Numbered from the stretch's first letter, positions 53,208 to 62,954 are shown. The stretch is DNA of 64,000 nt from URNF01 sp045634325 (GCA_045634325.1 JAZRAA010000034.1:75309-139308); one strand, 5' to 3'. Notes: generated by a model from the letters alone, not told the origin. Numbers and translations: made by a program.

Positions 53208-55047
53208 ATATACTATTTTCTCTAAAAAACTTTACGATGGTCTGTGCGACGGGTCGAGTCATACCCTTGCACAATAACAATTCTTCTTCCGATGCACGAC
53301 TCACCGCTTTCACCGATCCAAACTGCCGTAACAACACACGAGCGCGTTGTTCTCCCACACCGGGAATTTGTAACAACGTGGTGGAAATATTAGATTTACG
53401 GCGTTTTTGACGATGGTAAGTGATTGCGTAACGATGCACCTCTTCTTGTATGGTTGCCAAGAAATGAAACACCGCTCGTTTGGAAGCAATCGCAATTTCT
53501 CCGCCGTCAGCGGCGATAGCACGGGTGCGGTGCTTATCGTCCTTCACCAACCCAAACACCGGAATCTCCAATCCATACGCATCAACTAACGGCTTGACGG
53601 CCGCGACGTGTTCTGCGCCGCCATCCAGTAAAATCAAATCGGGGCACTTACCAAACCCCTTGTCGGGGGTGGCAGAGCGGGTCAATTCATCCATACGGCG
53701 GGTGAGCACCTCGCACATAGATGCATAATCGTCACCGCCCATAGCGGTTTTTACCATAAAACGACGATAGGCACTTTTAAGCGGTTTGCCGCCCTCGAAC
53801 ACCACCATGCCCGCTACCGGCTGGTCGCCGGCGGTGTGCGAAATGTCATAACATTCGATATACAGCGGTGTTTTTTCAAGTCCCAGTAACTCACGCAGTT
53901 CTTCGAGCACCGCCACCTGCTTACCGCTCATGCCGACACGATGTGCGATGCGTTCGGCGGCGTTGTTTTTGCACATTTCCACCAAATGCGCCTGCTCACC
54001 GATTTGCGGCAATACGATATGCACCCGTTTGCCACGCTTTTCGGTGAGTAATTGTTCCAAAACCTCTTTATCCTCGGTTTCGCCGTCCAGTGTAACCTGC
54101 GGCGGAACACGGTCGCGCGTGGTGTAATACTGCAACAAAAACGCTGACCTTGCAGCGGGCGCATTTTCTTGCTCGTCCAATAAAAACGATTCTTCTTCCT
54201 GTAAAGCGCCGTCCACAAAACGAAACACTTGAAAACAACTTTTGCCCGAACCGGTGACAAGCGCAATCACGTCCTGCTCTGTCACCGCAGACATCACCAC
54301 TTTTTGTTTATCGGATAACCGCTTAATAGCGGCAATGCGGTCACGCAAACGCGCGGCTTTTTCGAACTCCAAATTTTCTGCCGCAGTTTGCATACGCTGT
54401 TGTAAATCCGCCATGGTTTTACCGCTACCCTTTGCCAAGAAGTCCAGTGCCTCTTGTACCCGCTCGGCATACGCATCCTCCCGTACTTTTCCCGTACAAG
54501 GCGCACAGCACAACCCGATATGCGCATTCAAGCACGGACGTGCGGTCTCTTTTCCGTATTGCAAGCGATGGTTACAGGTAGCAAGCGAAAATATCGACGC
54601 CGCTTCTTTGAGTGCTTGGCGCAGGTTGTATGAGCTCATATACGGTCCGATATAAGTTGCACCATCTTGCTTTTTCTGTTTCGCCTCTGTAATGCGCGAA
54701 AACGGCGGCGGGGTGACACGGATATAGCGGTATCCCTTATCGTCTTTAAGCAGAATATTATATTTAGGCATATACTGCTTAATCAGCGAACATTCCAGCA
54801 CAAGCGCCTCAAATTCACTGCCTACCACGATATACTCAAACGTATCCACCTGCGACACCATGCGCCGCACTTTCGGGGTGTGGTTGGTATCTGCGCCAAA
54901 ATATTGACTGACACGGTTTTTGAGTGCTTTCGCTTTGCCGATATAAATACACTCACCGTCTGCGTTTTTCATCATATACACGCCCGCCTGCAACGGTAGC
55001 CGCATCGCCTTTTTACGCAATTCCTGCAATTTCGGGTTATCCCGCAT
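53206..55047 (-). CDS. uvrC: excinuclease ABC subunit C
   Basis: This is the nuclease that makes both incisions in nucleotide excision repair. The 613-residue protein has an N-terminal GIY-YIG domain (GVYMMKNADGECIYIGKAKA), a UVR/UvrB-interaction helix pair (EFEKAARLRDRIAAIKRL) and the C-terminal RNase H-like nuclease (YIECYDISHTAG, LLDGGAEH). A terminal helix-hairpin-helix (IPGVGEQRARVLLRQFGS) closes it. GAGGGGGTG precedes ATG 55047. It is followed upstream by yifB on the same strand. Confidence 0.97.
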   Translation of the reverse strand: MRDNPKLQELRKKAMRLPLQAGVYMMKNADGECIYIGKAKALKNRVSQYFGADTNHTPKVRRMVSQVDTFEYIVVGSEFEALVLECSLIKQYMPKYNILLKDDKGYRYIRVTPPPFSRITEAKQKKQDGATYIGPYMSSYNLRQALKEAASIFSLATCNHRLQYGKETARPCLNAHIGLCCAPCTGKVREDAYAERVQEALDFLAKGSGKTMADLQQRMQTAAENLEFEKAARLRDRIAAIKRLSDKQKVVMSAVTEQDVIALVTGSGKSCFQVFRFVDGALQEEESFLLDEQENAPAARSAFLLQYYTTRDRVPPQVTLDGETEDKEVLEQLLTEKRGKRVHIVLPQIGEQAHLVEMCKNNAAERIAHRVGMSGKQVAVLEELRELLGLEKTPLYIECYDISHTAGDQPVAGMVVFEGGKPLKSAYRRFMVKTAMGGDDYASMCEVLTRRMDELTRSATPDKGFGKCPDLILLDGGAEHVAAVKPLVDAYGLEIPVFGLVKDDKHRTRAIAADGGEIAIASKRAVFHFLATIQEEVHRYAITYHRQKRRKSNISTTLLQIPGVGEQRARVLLRQFGSVKAVSRASEEELLLCKGMTRPVAQTIVKFFRENSI

Positions 55048-55082
55048 ATCTGTCACCCCCTCTTAAAGAAAATGGCAGGCGA

Positions 55083-56612
55083 TTAACGCGCCTGCCAATA
55101 TTTACGGTCTAAACTGCGATACTGAATCGCCTCTGCGATATGTGCGGTGTCAATGACCTCACTGCCGTCCAAGTCAGCAATGGTACGCGCCACTTTCAAT
55201 AAGCGGTCATACGCACGAGCCGACAGCCCTAACCGCTCAAATGCATTTTTGAGCATCTGTTTTGCCATGTCGGTCATGGGGCATAGTTCTTTGAGCAATG
55301 CCGTGGGAATGGCGGCGTTACACACAATCCCCATATCCGCAAACCGCATGCGTTGTACCGCACGAGCACGGTTGACCCGCTCTTTGATGCTCGCCGAACT
55401 TTCGGCTTTTTCGGTTGCCGCCAAATGATCAAACTCCACCGGCGGTACCTCGATATGTAAATCAATACGATCGAGAAGCGGGCCGGAAATTTTATGCATA
55501 TACCGTCCCGCCGCCGCCGCGTTGCAAGTGCAAGCACGAGTGGGATGGCCAAAATACCCGCACGGGCACGGATTCATCGCCGCAACCAACATACAATCGC
55601 TCGGATAGGTGAGCGTCCCGCTCACTCTGGAGATGGTCACTTTGCCGTCCTCTAAGGGTTGGCGCAAACATTCCATCGATTGCCGTGAAAATTCCGGCAA
55701 TTCATCCAAAAACAACACACCACCGTGCGCCAGCGAAATTTCACCGGGACGCGGTACCACACCACCGCCCGCAAGACCTTGCGGGGAAATATTGTGATGC
55801 GGCGCACGAAACGGCCGTTCCCGCATCAACCCTAACCCCGACGGCAACGTGCCCGCCACCGAATGAATTTTGGTGATTTGCAAGGCTTCTGCTTGTGTAA
55901 GGTCGGGTAAAATAGACGGCAGGCGTTTAGCAAGCATGCTTTTGCCGGCACCGGGCGGGCCGATTAACAGCACGTTATGCCCACCCGCAGCGGCGACCTC
56001 CATGGCACGACGAGCGGTTTCCTGCCCCATCACCTCTGCGAAATCCGACAACATCACCGCATTGGCAGCAACATCGCCCGCGGGTAATGCCCGTGAAAAC
56101 GGCGCAACGCCGTTGAAATGGTCAAGCAAGGCTTGCACGTTGGGTACAGCGAACACCGCAATGCCCTCCACCACCGCCGCTTCTTCGGCGTTTTCGCGCG
56201 GCACATACAATTCGGTAAAACCCGCATCACGCGCGGCAAGTGCCATCGGCAACACGCCACGCACAGGACGAATATCACCCGCAAGCGACAACTCACCGAT
56301 AAACACTTTATCCGCAAGCGAGGTTTTCAACTGTCCGGACGCACAAAGTAGTGCAAGCAATAACGGCAAATCGTATACAGGACCTTCTTTTTTCACGTCG
56401 GCGGGTGCCAAGTTGACCGTGATGCGACTGACAGGATAGGTGAACCCAGCATTTTTTATCACCGCACGCACACGGTCACGTGATTCACGCACCGATGTAT
56501 CCGGCAAACCAACCAACTCAAACGACGGGAGTCCTTGCGATATATCCGCTTCAACGGTTACTTTAAAACCGTCGATGCCATGTAATCCTAAACTGGCAAC
56601 ACTTGCAAACAT
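55083..56612 (-). CDS. YifB-family Mg-chelatase-like AAA ATPase (ComM-like)
   Basis: The 509-residue protein has a Lon-protease-like N-terminal domain (FELVGLPDTSVRESRDRVRAVI). Its AAA+ core shows Walker A IGPPGAGKSML, Walker B LFLDELPEFS and MNPCPCGYFGHP. Homologues called ComM act in DNA branch migration during transformation. It lies 12 bp after the Ca2+ ATPase gene and 35 bp before uvrC, with no visible terminators, so the three may be co-transcribed. Confidence 0.93.
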   Translation of the reverse strand: MFASVASLGLHGIDGFKVTVEADISQGLPSFELVGLPDTSVRESRDRVRAVIKNAGFTYPVSRITVNLAPADVKKEGPVYDLPLLLALLCASGQLKTSLADKVFIGELSLAGDIRPVRGVLPMALAARDAGFTELYVPRENAEEAAVVEGIAVFAVPNVQALLDHFNGVAPFSRALPAGDVAANAVMLSDFAEVMGQETARRAMEVAAAGGHNVLLIGPPGAGKSMLAKRLPSILPDLTQAEALQITKIHSVAGTLPSGLGLMRERPFRAPHHNISPQGLAGGGVVPRPGEISLAHGGVLFLDELPEFSRQSMECLRQPLEDGKVTISRVSGTLTYPSDCMLVAAMNPCPCGYFGHPTRACTCNAAAAGRYMHKISGPLLDRIDLHIEVPPVEFDHLAATEKAESSASIKERVNRARAVQRMRFADMGIVCNAAIPTALLKELCPMTDMAKQMLKNAFERLGLSARAYDRLLKVARTIADLDGSEVIDTAHIAEAIQYRSLDRKYWQAR

Positions 56613-56624
56613 ACTGTCTTCCTC

Positions 56625-59474
56625 TTATTCCTCTGTTTGTGGAGCATCCACAGATGCCTCGGTATTCATTTCCGCCTCGGATACATAAAATTCTTGCTGT
56701 ACTTCTTCTGCTTGCGGTGCTTGGTCGGCATCCACAAACGACGGAACATCCAGCGGTTCCTCCACTTCGGGTGCTTCTTGCACCTGCACAGGCACTGCGG
56801 TTTTTTCAATCGTTTTGCGCTCTTTGCTGTATTTATACGTTTCGGTCGCAATAAACGGCACAAACGACAACGCAATCACGATGAGCCAAGCAGCGCCCGA
56901 CATCAATTCCAAACTGAACACTGCACGCATAAACGGCACGAGCAGTACAAGTAACATGGATGCAAGCGAAGCGAGGAACGCACCGCACATGCGCATGTTG
57001 GAGAAAAATCCGATTTCAAATAACGAGTGCGTAGAACGCACGTTAAATGCATGCACCATTTGAGAGAACGCCAACGTGGCGAACGCCATGGTTTCGCCCA
57101 GCGGCAAATTGAGGTTGTCGTGACGGAATAAGTTAGTGATAAATGCACCGCCGGGTGAGGGCAAGAAACGCGAGCCGATAACATACGCAATGATGGCGAG
57201 CAAACCGATCAGACCGCCTTGCCATATCGCTTGCGCACCCAAGCCGCCGGAGAACAACCCTTCCTTGCGACTGCGAGGACGACGGGTCATCACGTCTTCT
57301 TCCACCGGTTCTGTGCCGAGCGCCAACGCGGGCAAACTATCGGTCACCAAATTGATCCACAACAACTGAATGGGCAACAGCGGGGTTTCTCGCCAGAAAA
57401 TCATGGACAAGAACACCGCCAACACTTCACCCAAGTTACAGGACAACAAGAAATGCACGGCTTTACGGATATTATCGTAAATACCGCGTCCTTCTTTAAC
57501 AGCAAGTACAATGGTTGCAAAATTATCGTCCATCAAGGTGACGTCCGACGCGCCTTTGGCGACGTCGGTGCCGGTGATACCCATCGCACAACCAATGTCT
57601 GCAGCTTTAAGTGCGGGAGCGTCATTGACACCGTCGCCGGTCATGGCAACCACGTCGCCACGTTTACGCCACGCTTTGACAATACGGATTTTATCCGCGG
57701 GCGTAACACGAGCATATACACTGTAATCCGCAATATTCTTTTTCAGTTCCTTATCCGACATTTCTGCCAACTGCGCACCTGTCACCGCTTGGGTTTCGGG
57801 TGTCAAAATACCCATTTGAGTGGCAATGGCAGAAGCGGTCACCACGTGGTCACCGGTTATCATAATCGGGCGAATACCCGCAGCACGACATTCACGAATA
57901 GCGGTAATCGCTTCGGGACGCGGCGGGTCAATCATACCGAGCAAGCCAAGCAACGACAAACCGTTTTCCAATTCATCAGGGTCGGGGTTGGCGGGCACGG
58001 TATCCAAGCGTTTGCACGCCACCGCCAACACACGCAGAGCGGATTTGCCCATATTTTCGTTAGCGGTGAGCGCCTCTTCAATGTTACCGTCCACACAGCG
58101 AGACAACAAAATTTCGGGTGCGCCCTTGACAATCGCCACCGCTTCACCATCAATGAAGTGAATGGTGGTCATCAATTTACGATCGGAATCAAACGGGATT
58201 TCCTCTAACCGCGGGCACTGTGCCAACAAATCATTCTTTTCAATGCCATTGTGCAATGCATACGCAATAATGGCGGTTTCGGTCGGGTCGCCAATGTGCT
58301 TTTCCACACCGTCAGCGGCAACCTGCACCGTGCCATCGGTACAAAGCGATGCCAAACGAACCAACGCAAGCGCACCCTCGCTCGGTTCACTGCGCAAGTC
58401 TTCCACGCGGTTGCCCACGAAAGCACGCGTCAGTGTCATACGATTTTGGGTGAGCGTGCCGGTTTTATCCGAACAGATAACCGATGCGCTGCCCAGCGTC
58501 TCCACCGCCGGCAAACGACGGATGAGCGCGTTTTTCTTAACCATGCGTTGTACACCCATTGCGAGAACAATGGTGACAATGGCAGGCAGACCTTCCGGGA
58601 TGGCGGCAACCGCCAACGATACCGCCGTCATGAAAATGTCCAGCGGAAACATACGACTGAATAAGCCGATAATGAAAATCACAATACAAATCGCAAGTGC
58701 CAAAAAGCCGAGCTGTTTGCCCAACTGTGCCAGTTTGCGTTGCAAGGGAGTGGCTGTATCCTCTTCGCCGCCCAACATCGCGGCAATTCGACCCATTTCG
58801 GTGCTCATGCCGGTGGAGACCACCACCGCTTTGCCGGTGCCATAGGAAACCGCACAACCGCTGTATATCATATTGACGCGATCGCCCAAAGGCGCCGTGT
58901 TGGCCAACTCTACCGTTTCATCTTTTTCCACCGGCAACGATTCGCCGGTGAGTGCGGATTCATCGCACTGCAATCTCGCCGTTTCCAACAAACGACAGTC
59001 AGCGGGCACCATATCCCCCGCTTCCAACACAATCACATCTCCGGGCACCAGCGCAGTAGACGGCACAGTGGTGAGCAAGCCGTTTCGAAACACCTTTGCA
59101 TTGGGCGCAGACATGGTTTTAAGAGCCTCCAAAGCGGCATCCGCCTTGCTTTCTTGAACGACACCGATAACCGCGTTCAAAATGAGAATGGCGACAATAA
59201 CTATCGGCTCTGCCCAGTCAGCGTGTTCCCCGCTCAAAGCGTTATACACGCACAGCGCAAAAGAAACAACCGTGGCTATCAACAAAATGATAACCATGGT
59301 ATCCTGCATCTGAGCCAAAAAACGCTGCAAAAAATTGCGACGCGGTTTTTCCTGCAAAACATTCTGTCCGTACTCTTTCTGACGGTCAACAACCACTTCT
59401 TCTGTCAAACCGCTTTGTAAGTCGGTATGCAATTCGTTTAAAACGTCGGTTTTACTGCCTGTATGCCAAATCAT
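56625..59474 (-). CDS. calcium-translocating P-type ATPase (SERCA/PMCA type)
   Basis: The 949-residue pump carries the phosphorylation site CSDKTGTLTQNR, the M4 motif PEGLPAIVTI, TGDGVNDAPALKAADIG and M6 NLVTDSLPA. The Asn/Glu pair in CNLGEV (M5) and Asn-Thr-Asp in M6 match the two-site Ca2+ pump family. It should expel Ca2+ or a similar cation. A 60-residue acidic Pro/Val/Glu-rich C-terminal tail (ending ASVDAPQTEE) is unusual. GGAGG precedes the ATG. Confidence 0.94.
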   Translation of the reverse strand: MIWHTGSKTDVLNELHTDLQSGLTEEVVVDRQKEYGQNVLQEKPRRNFLQRFLAQMQDTMVIILLIATVVSFALCVYNALSGEHADWAEPIVIVAILILNAVIGVVQESKADAALEALKTMSAPNAKVFRNGLLTTVPSTALVPGDVIVLEAGDMVPADCRLLETARLQCDESALTGESLPVEKDETVELANTAPLGDRVNMIYSGCAVSYGTGKAVVVSTGMSTEMGRIAAMLGGEEDTATPLQRKLAQLGKQLGFLALAICIVIFIIGLFSRMFPLDIFMTAVSLAVAAIPEGLPAIVTIVLAMGVQRMVKKNALIRRLPAVETLGSASVICSDKTGTLTQNRMTLTRAFVGNRVEDLRSEPSEGALALVRLASLCTDGTVQVAADGVEKHIGDPTETAIIAYALHNGIEKNDLLAQCPRLEEIPFDSDRKLMTTIHFIDGEAVAIVKGAPEILLSRCVDGNIEEALTANENMGKSALRVLAVACKRLDTVPANPDPDELENGLSLLGLLGMIDPPRPEAITAIRECRAAGIRPIMITGDHVVTASAIATQMGILTPETQAVTGAQLAEMSDKELKKNIADYSVYARVTPADKIRIVKAWRKRGDVVAMTGDGVNDAPALKAADIGCAMGITGTDVAKGASDVTLMDDNFATIVLAVKEGRGIYDNIRKAVHFLLSCNLGEVLAVFLSMIFWRETPLLPIQLLWINLVTDSLPALALGTEPVEEDVMTRRPRSRKEGLFSGGLGAQAIWQGGLIGLLAIIAYVIGSRFLPSPGGAFITNLFRHDNLNLPLGETMAFATLAFSQMVHAFNVRSTHSLFEIGFFSNMRMCGAFLASLASMLLVLLVPFMRAVFSLELMSGAAWLIVIALSFVPFIATETYKYSKERKTIEKTAVPVQVQEAPEVEEPLDVPSFVDADQAPQAEEVQQEFYVSEAEMNTEASVDAPQTEE

Positions 59475-59551
59475 CGTATTCCTCCAAATCTGACAAAGGG
59501 TGTAATTCTAGTATCTCAATTTTTTTAATATCCATACAAAACGCCAATCGT

Positions 59552-59580
59552 ATTTTACCATATTTTTGCATATTTTGCAA
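59552..59580 (-). promoter_or_regulatory. Ca2+ ATPase gene promoter
   Basis: Minus strand TTGCAA (59580-59575), 17-bp spacer, TAAAAT (59557-59552). Confidence 0.72.
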
Positions 59581-59617
59581 GTGCAAAAGCTGTCTGCCGA
59601 CGCCGCGCGAAAGAGAT

Positions 59618-59649
59618 AAAAAAATCGCAGTCATTGACTGCGATTTTTT
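59618..59649 (-). terminator. gdhA terminator
   Basis: TCGCAGTCA and its complement form the stem, followed on the minus strand by seven T. Confidence 0.9.
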
Positions 59650-59659
59650 GTGTTTTCTA

Positions 59660-61012
59660 TTACACCACGCCCTGTGCGAGCATAGCATCAGCAACCTTGA
59701 TGAAGCCTGCGATATTCGCACCGGCAATCAAGTCGCCTTCCATGCCGTACGCTTTTGCGGCGGCAACGGAAGAATCATAGATGTTTTTCATAATTTGATG
59801 CAGTTTTGCATCCACCTCTTCGGCGGTCCAGCTATAACGCATGGAATTCTGGCTCATTTCCAAGCCGGAAACTGCCACGCCGCCTGCGTTAACCGCTTTA
59901 GAAGGCGCAATCACCACATTGTTGGCTTTCAGATAAGCAATAGCCTCAGCGGTGGTGGGCATATTGGCAACCTCAACGTAATATTTCACGCCGTTCGCCA
60001 CGATGTCTTGCGCATCGGCAAGTTGCACTTCATTTTGAGTAGCACAAGGCAACACCACATCCACTTTAACGCCCCACGGTTTTTTGCCCGCATAGAACGG
60101 TACGCCGAATTTATCGGCATAATCCTGCACTTTGTTGCGGCAGGAAGCACGCATTTCGAGCATATAGTTGATTTTTTCTTCGGTGTTGACGCCGTCTTCG
60201 TCGTAGATATAGCCGTCAGGACCGGAAATGGTGACAACTTTGCCGCCCAGTTCGGTGATTTTCTTCACAGCGCCCCAAGCAACGTTGCCGAAGCCGGAAA
60301 CTGCGAAAGTCTTGCCTTTGATGTCTTCGCCGTATGTATTGAGCAATTCCACGGTATAATACACCGCACCGAAACCGGTAGCTTCGGGGCGAATCAGAGA
60401 ACCGCCGTAAGGAATGCCCTTACCGGTCAACACGCCGGTGAACTCGTCACGCAATCTTTTGTATTGGCCAAACAGATAGCCGACTTCACGTGCGCCAACG
60501 CCGATGTCACCTGCGGGCACGTCGGTGTCGGGACCGATGTATTTGGAAAGTTCGGTCATGAAGCTCTGGCAAAAACGCATGACTTCCATGTCCGATTTGC
60601 CCTGCGGGTCAAAGTCGGAACCACCCTTACCGCCGCCCATCGGCAGACCGGTCAGAGAGTTTTTAAAGGTCTGTTCAAAACCCAAAAACTTGATGATGCC
60701 TTCATACACGGAAGGATGGAAACGCAGACCGCCCTTGTACGGACCGATGGCAGAGTTAAACTGCACACGGAAACCACGGTTAACCTGCACCTTGCCGTTG
60801 TCATCTACCCACGGCACACGGAATTTGATGATGCGTTCAGGTTCGACGATGCTCTCGATAACACCCTTTTCGATCAATTCCGGACGGCGTTCCAATACCG
60901 GCTCCAAGGATTCGAGCACTTCCTCAACAGCCTGATGGAATTCCGGCTCACCGGGATTGCGTTTTTTCACAGTTTCCATCAAATCTGCGAGATATTGATT
61001 TTTAAAACTCAC
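59660..61012 (-). CDS. gdhA: NADP-type glutamate dehydrogenase
   Basis: It assimilates ammonia by reductive amination of 2-oxoglutarate. The 450-residue protein matches hexameric GDH, with the catalytic-lysine motif PMGGGKGGSDFDP, GPDTDVPAGDIGVG and the dinucleotide-binding SGFGNVAWGAV. The start is GTG at 61012 (MSFKNQYLADLM), 8 nt after AGGAG; another in-frame GTG at 61021 overlaps that site. It stands alone between its own promoter and terminator. Confidence 0.97.
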   Translation of the reverse strand: MSFKNQYLADLMETVKKRNPGEPEFHQAVEEVLESLEPVLERRPELIEKGVIESIVEPERIIKFRVPWVDDNGKVQVNRGFRVQFNSAIGPYKGGLRFHPSVYEGIIKFLGFEQTFKNSLTGLPMGGGKGGSDFDPQGKSDMEVMRFCQSFMTELSKYIGPDTDVPAGDIGVGAREVGYLFGQYKRLRDEFTGVLTGKGIPYGGSLIRPEATGFGAVYYTVELLNTYGEDIKGKTFAVSGFGNVAWGAVKKITELGGKVVTISGPDGYIYDEDGVNTEEKINYMLEMRASCRNKVQDYADKFGVPFYAGKKPWGVKVDVVLPCATQNEVQLADAQDIVANGVKYYVEVANMPTTAEAIAYLKANNVVIAPSKAVNAGGVAVSGLEMSQNSMRYSWTAEEVDAKLHQIMKNIYDSSVAAAKAYGMEGDLIAGANIAGFIKVADAMLAQGVV

Positions 61013-61089
61013 AATAACCACTCCTATATCGATTTATTAACTTTGAAAAGCCCGTTTTTGCAAGACGAACATCCAAAAATTTCATATAA

Positions 61090-61118
61090 AGGATACTCCC
61101 TTTTTGTCGTTTTGTCAA
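61090..61118 (-). promoter_or_regulatory. gdhA promoter
   Basis: Minus strand TTGACA (61118-61113), 17-bp spacer, TATCCT (61095-61090). Confidence 0.78.
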
Positions 61119-61133
61119 TATTTTTCGGATATT

Positions 61134-61808
61134 TTACAAAGCGATAACCCTACCCGCACGCATTTCTAATTGTCTATCCGCTTTGGCAGCAACAGATGGG
61201 TCGTGGGTAATTAACACGATTGTGGTGCCGTTTTGGTGCAACCTTTGTAAAATTGCCATAATTTCTGCACCGCACGCCTCGTCAAGATTACCGGTCGGCT
61301 CATCCGCCAAGATAAGCGGCGGTGCGCCTGCTATTGCGCGGGCAATTGCCACCCGCTGTTGCTGTCCGCCCGACATTTGCGTGGGGTAATGGTGCATACG
61401 GTCAGCAAGGCCCACACTTTCCAGCATGCGCTTGGCAATCCCGCGCCTCTCCCCGCGTTTAACACCTGCATACAACAGCGGTAGTTCCACGTTTTCCAGT
61501 GCAGTCAGCGACGGTAATAAATGAAAATTTTGAAACACAAACCCGATGTGGCGATTGCGTATACAAGATAATCGTTTTTCCGAGATAGCGGTGATATCCT
61601 CCCCGTTCAACCGATACTCCCCCGCACTTGGCAGGTCTAAACATCCCACAATGTTCATCAGCGTCGATTTGCCTGATCCCGACCGTCCTACTATGGCGAC
61701 AAATTCTCCAGCCGCCACCGAAAAGGATACGCCGTCCAGTGCGTGCACCGTCATTTCGCCCGTTTGATAAATTTTATAAACGTCCCGCATTTCAATCACA
61801 GCCTGCAT
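61134..61808 (-). CDS. MacB/LolD-type ABC transporter ATP-binding protein, without adjacent permease
   Basis: This 224-residue ATPase has Walker A GRSGSGKST (41-49), Q-loop FVFQNFHLLP, signature MSGGQQQRVAIARA, Walker B LILADEPTGNLDE and H-loop THDP. Such subunits normally pair with an FtsX/MacB-type permease for antimicrobial peptide or lipoprotein export. Here no permease gene is next to it: gdhA follows and a divergent hydrolase precedes. The ATG at 61808 has AGGGG 9 nt upstream; an earlier ATG at 61814 is too close. Confidence 0.9.
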   Translation of the reverse strand: MQAVIEMRDVYKIYQTGEMTVHALDGVSFSVAAGEFVAIVGRSGSGKSTLMNIVGCLDLPSAGEYRLNGEDITAISEKRLSCIRNRHIGFVFQNFHLLPSLTALENVELPLLYAGVKRGERRGIAKRMLESVGLADRMHHYPTQMSGGQQQRVAIARAIAGAPPLILADEPTGNLDEACGAEIMAILQRLHQNGTTIVLITHDPSVAAKADRQLEMRAGRVIAL

Positions 61809-61869
61809 AACCATATTCCCCTTTCGGTTATAGTATGCCCTTTTTGAAAAGAAAAACATTGTTTTATGA

Positions 61870-61898
61870 TTGCAAAACGCAGGAATACATGCTATACT
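61870..61898 (+). promoter_or_regulatory. SGNH hydrolase promoter
   Basis: TTGCAA (61870-61875), 17-bp spacer, TATACT (61893-61898). Confidence 0.75.
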
Positions 61899-61928
61899 GA
61901 AAAAAATGCAAAACAGAGGTGCTATCTT

Positions 61929-62654
61929 ATGAAAATTGTTCAAAAAATGGCTAAAAAAGCCACAGACAACTGGAATGAACCCGGTGTTACCATCGCTTTC
62001 TTGGGTGACAGTGTGACTCAAGGCTGTTTTGAACTGTACCGCAAAGGCGAAGAAGGTTTTGAAACCTACTTTGATAAAAACAGTGCCTATCACTTGTATA
62101 TTGCAAAGATTCTATCGGTCATTTTCCCCACCGTACCGGTCAACATCGTCAATGCAGGTGTGAGCGGCGGTTCCGCTCCTCACGGCTTGGAACGTTTGGA
62201 ACGTGACGTGCTGGCGCACAAACCCGATCTGACGGTGGTATGCTTCGGTCTCAACGATTGCGGCAACTGGGCACCGGGTGTGGACGCCTACGTGGAAGCT
62301 TTGGATCAAATTTTCACCAAATTGGAAGAAATCGATAGTGAGATCATCTTTATGACCCCCAACATGATGGCGACCGGCATCAGTTGTCATTTGGAAAGAG
62401 ACGAAGTGTTCTTGAAGCTTGCAAAACACATCTCCACTCTGCAAAATGAAGGTATGCTCGATTTGTACCTCGACGCCGCCAGAGAATTGTGCAAACGCCG
62501 CGGCATCACGGTATGTGACTGCCATGCAAAATGGAAAACCATGGCGGAAAACGGCGTGGATGTCACCGAACTGCTGGCAAACAAGCTCAACCATCCGTTG
62601 CGTGAAATGAACTGGTTGTTCGCCACCTCTCTTGTGGAAACCATGTTTGGTTGA
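61929..62654 (+). CDS. SGNH/GDSL-family hydrolase
   Basis: This is an esterase/lipase-type enzyme of 241 residues. Block I is FLGDSVTQG (Ser28), block III is FGLNDCG and the C-terminal NHP supplies the candidate catalytic His. There is no signal peptide, so it is cytoplasmic. AGAGGTG precedes ATG 61929. Substrates of this family vary (acetylated sugars, thioesters, lipids) and none is indicated by neighbours. Confidence 0.88.
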   Translation: MKIVQKMAKKATDNWNEPGVTIAFLGDSVTQGCFELYRKGEEGFETYFDKNSAYHLYIAKILSVIFPTVPVNIVNAGVSGGSAPHGLERLERDVLAHKPDLTVVCFGLNDCGNWAPGVDAYVEALDQIFTKLEEIDSEIIFMTPNMMATGISCHLERDEVFLKLAKHISTLQNEGMLDLYLDAARELCKRRGITVCDCHAKWKTMAENGVDVTELLANKLNHPLREMNWLFATSLVETMFG

Positions 62655-62665
62655 TTTCTAAAACG

Positions 62666-62705
62666 AAAAGGACTCCCTTCGCACGAAGGGAGTCCTTTTT
62701 AGTTT
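62666..62705 (+). terminator. SGNH hydrolase terminator
   Basis: A 16-bp stem around CA (AAAAGGACTCCCTTCG and complement) followed by TTTTTAGTTTTT. Confidence 0.9.
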
Positions 62706-62714
62706 TTGCATGTC

Positions 62715-62746
62715 GAAAGCCCCTCTGCAAAAGCAGAGGGGCTTTC
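62715..62746. terminator. second strong hairpin
   Basis: GAAAGCCCCTCTGC and its complement around AAAA, a 14-bp stem, with only a short T tract. It lies between the SGNH hydrolase and the convergent peptide gene and may back up termination for both. Confidence 0.65.
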
Positions 62747-62782
62747 TCGTATATTAGATTTTACAATCTAAAACACATTTGC

Positions 62783-62908
62783 TTAGCTAGAGCCTTCAGG
62801 CGGGGTAACTATTCCCGAATCAACATCAAGCTCGCCATTAGCAGCAATCACATGATTGACAGTGAAGTTCACAACCTCCATTTGAGGAGTGTTATATACT
62901 TTCTGCAT
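62783..62908 (-). CDS. small acidic peptide, unannotated (possible precursor peptide)
   Basis: This is a 41-residue gene. AAGGAG (62923-62918) lies 9 nt before ATG 62908; a second ATG at 62917 directly touches the ribosome site. The product begins MQKVYNTPQMEVVNFTVNHV, continues IAANGELDVDS and ends GIVTPPEGSS. The pattern Y-x-x-P-x-x-E-V-V-x-F then a V-I step then a Gly/Ser/Pro-rich tail resembles short, uncharacterised Clostridia peptides I recall. The tail could be a core after a leader, but no modification enzyme is near. It lies 46 bp after the surface-protein stop, likely the same transcript. Confidence 0.6.
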   Translation of the reverse strand: MQKVYNTPQMEVVNFTVNHVIAANGELDVDSGIVTPPEGSS

Positions 62909-62954
62909 CTGTTTCATCTCCTTACGTCAAGATATAGGTGACAAGTAATTTAAC

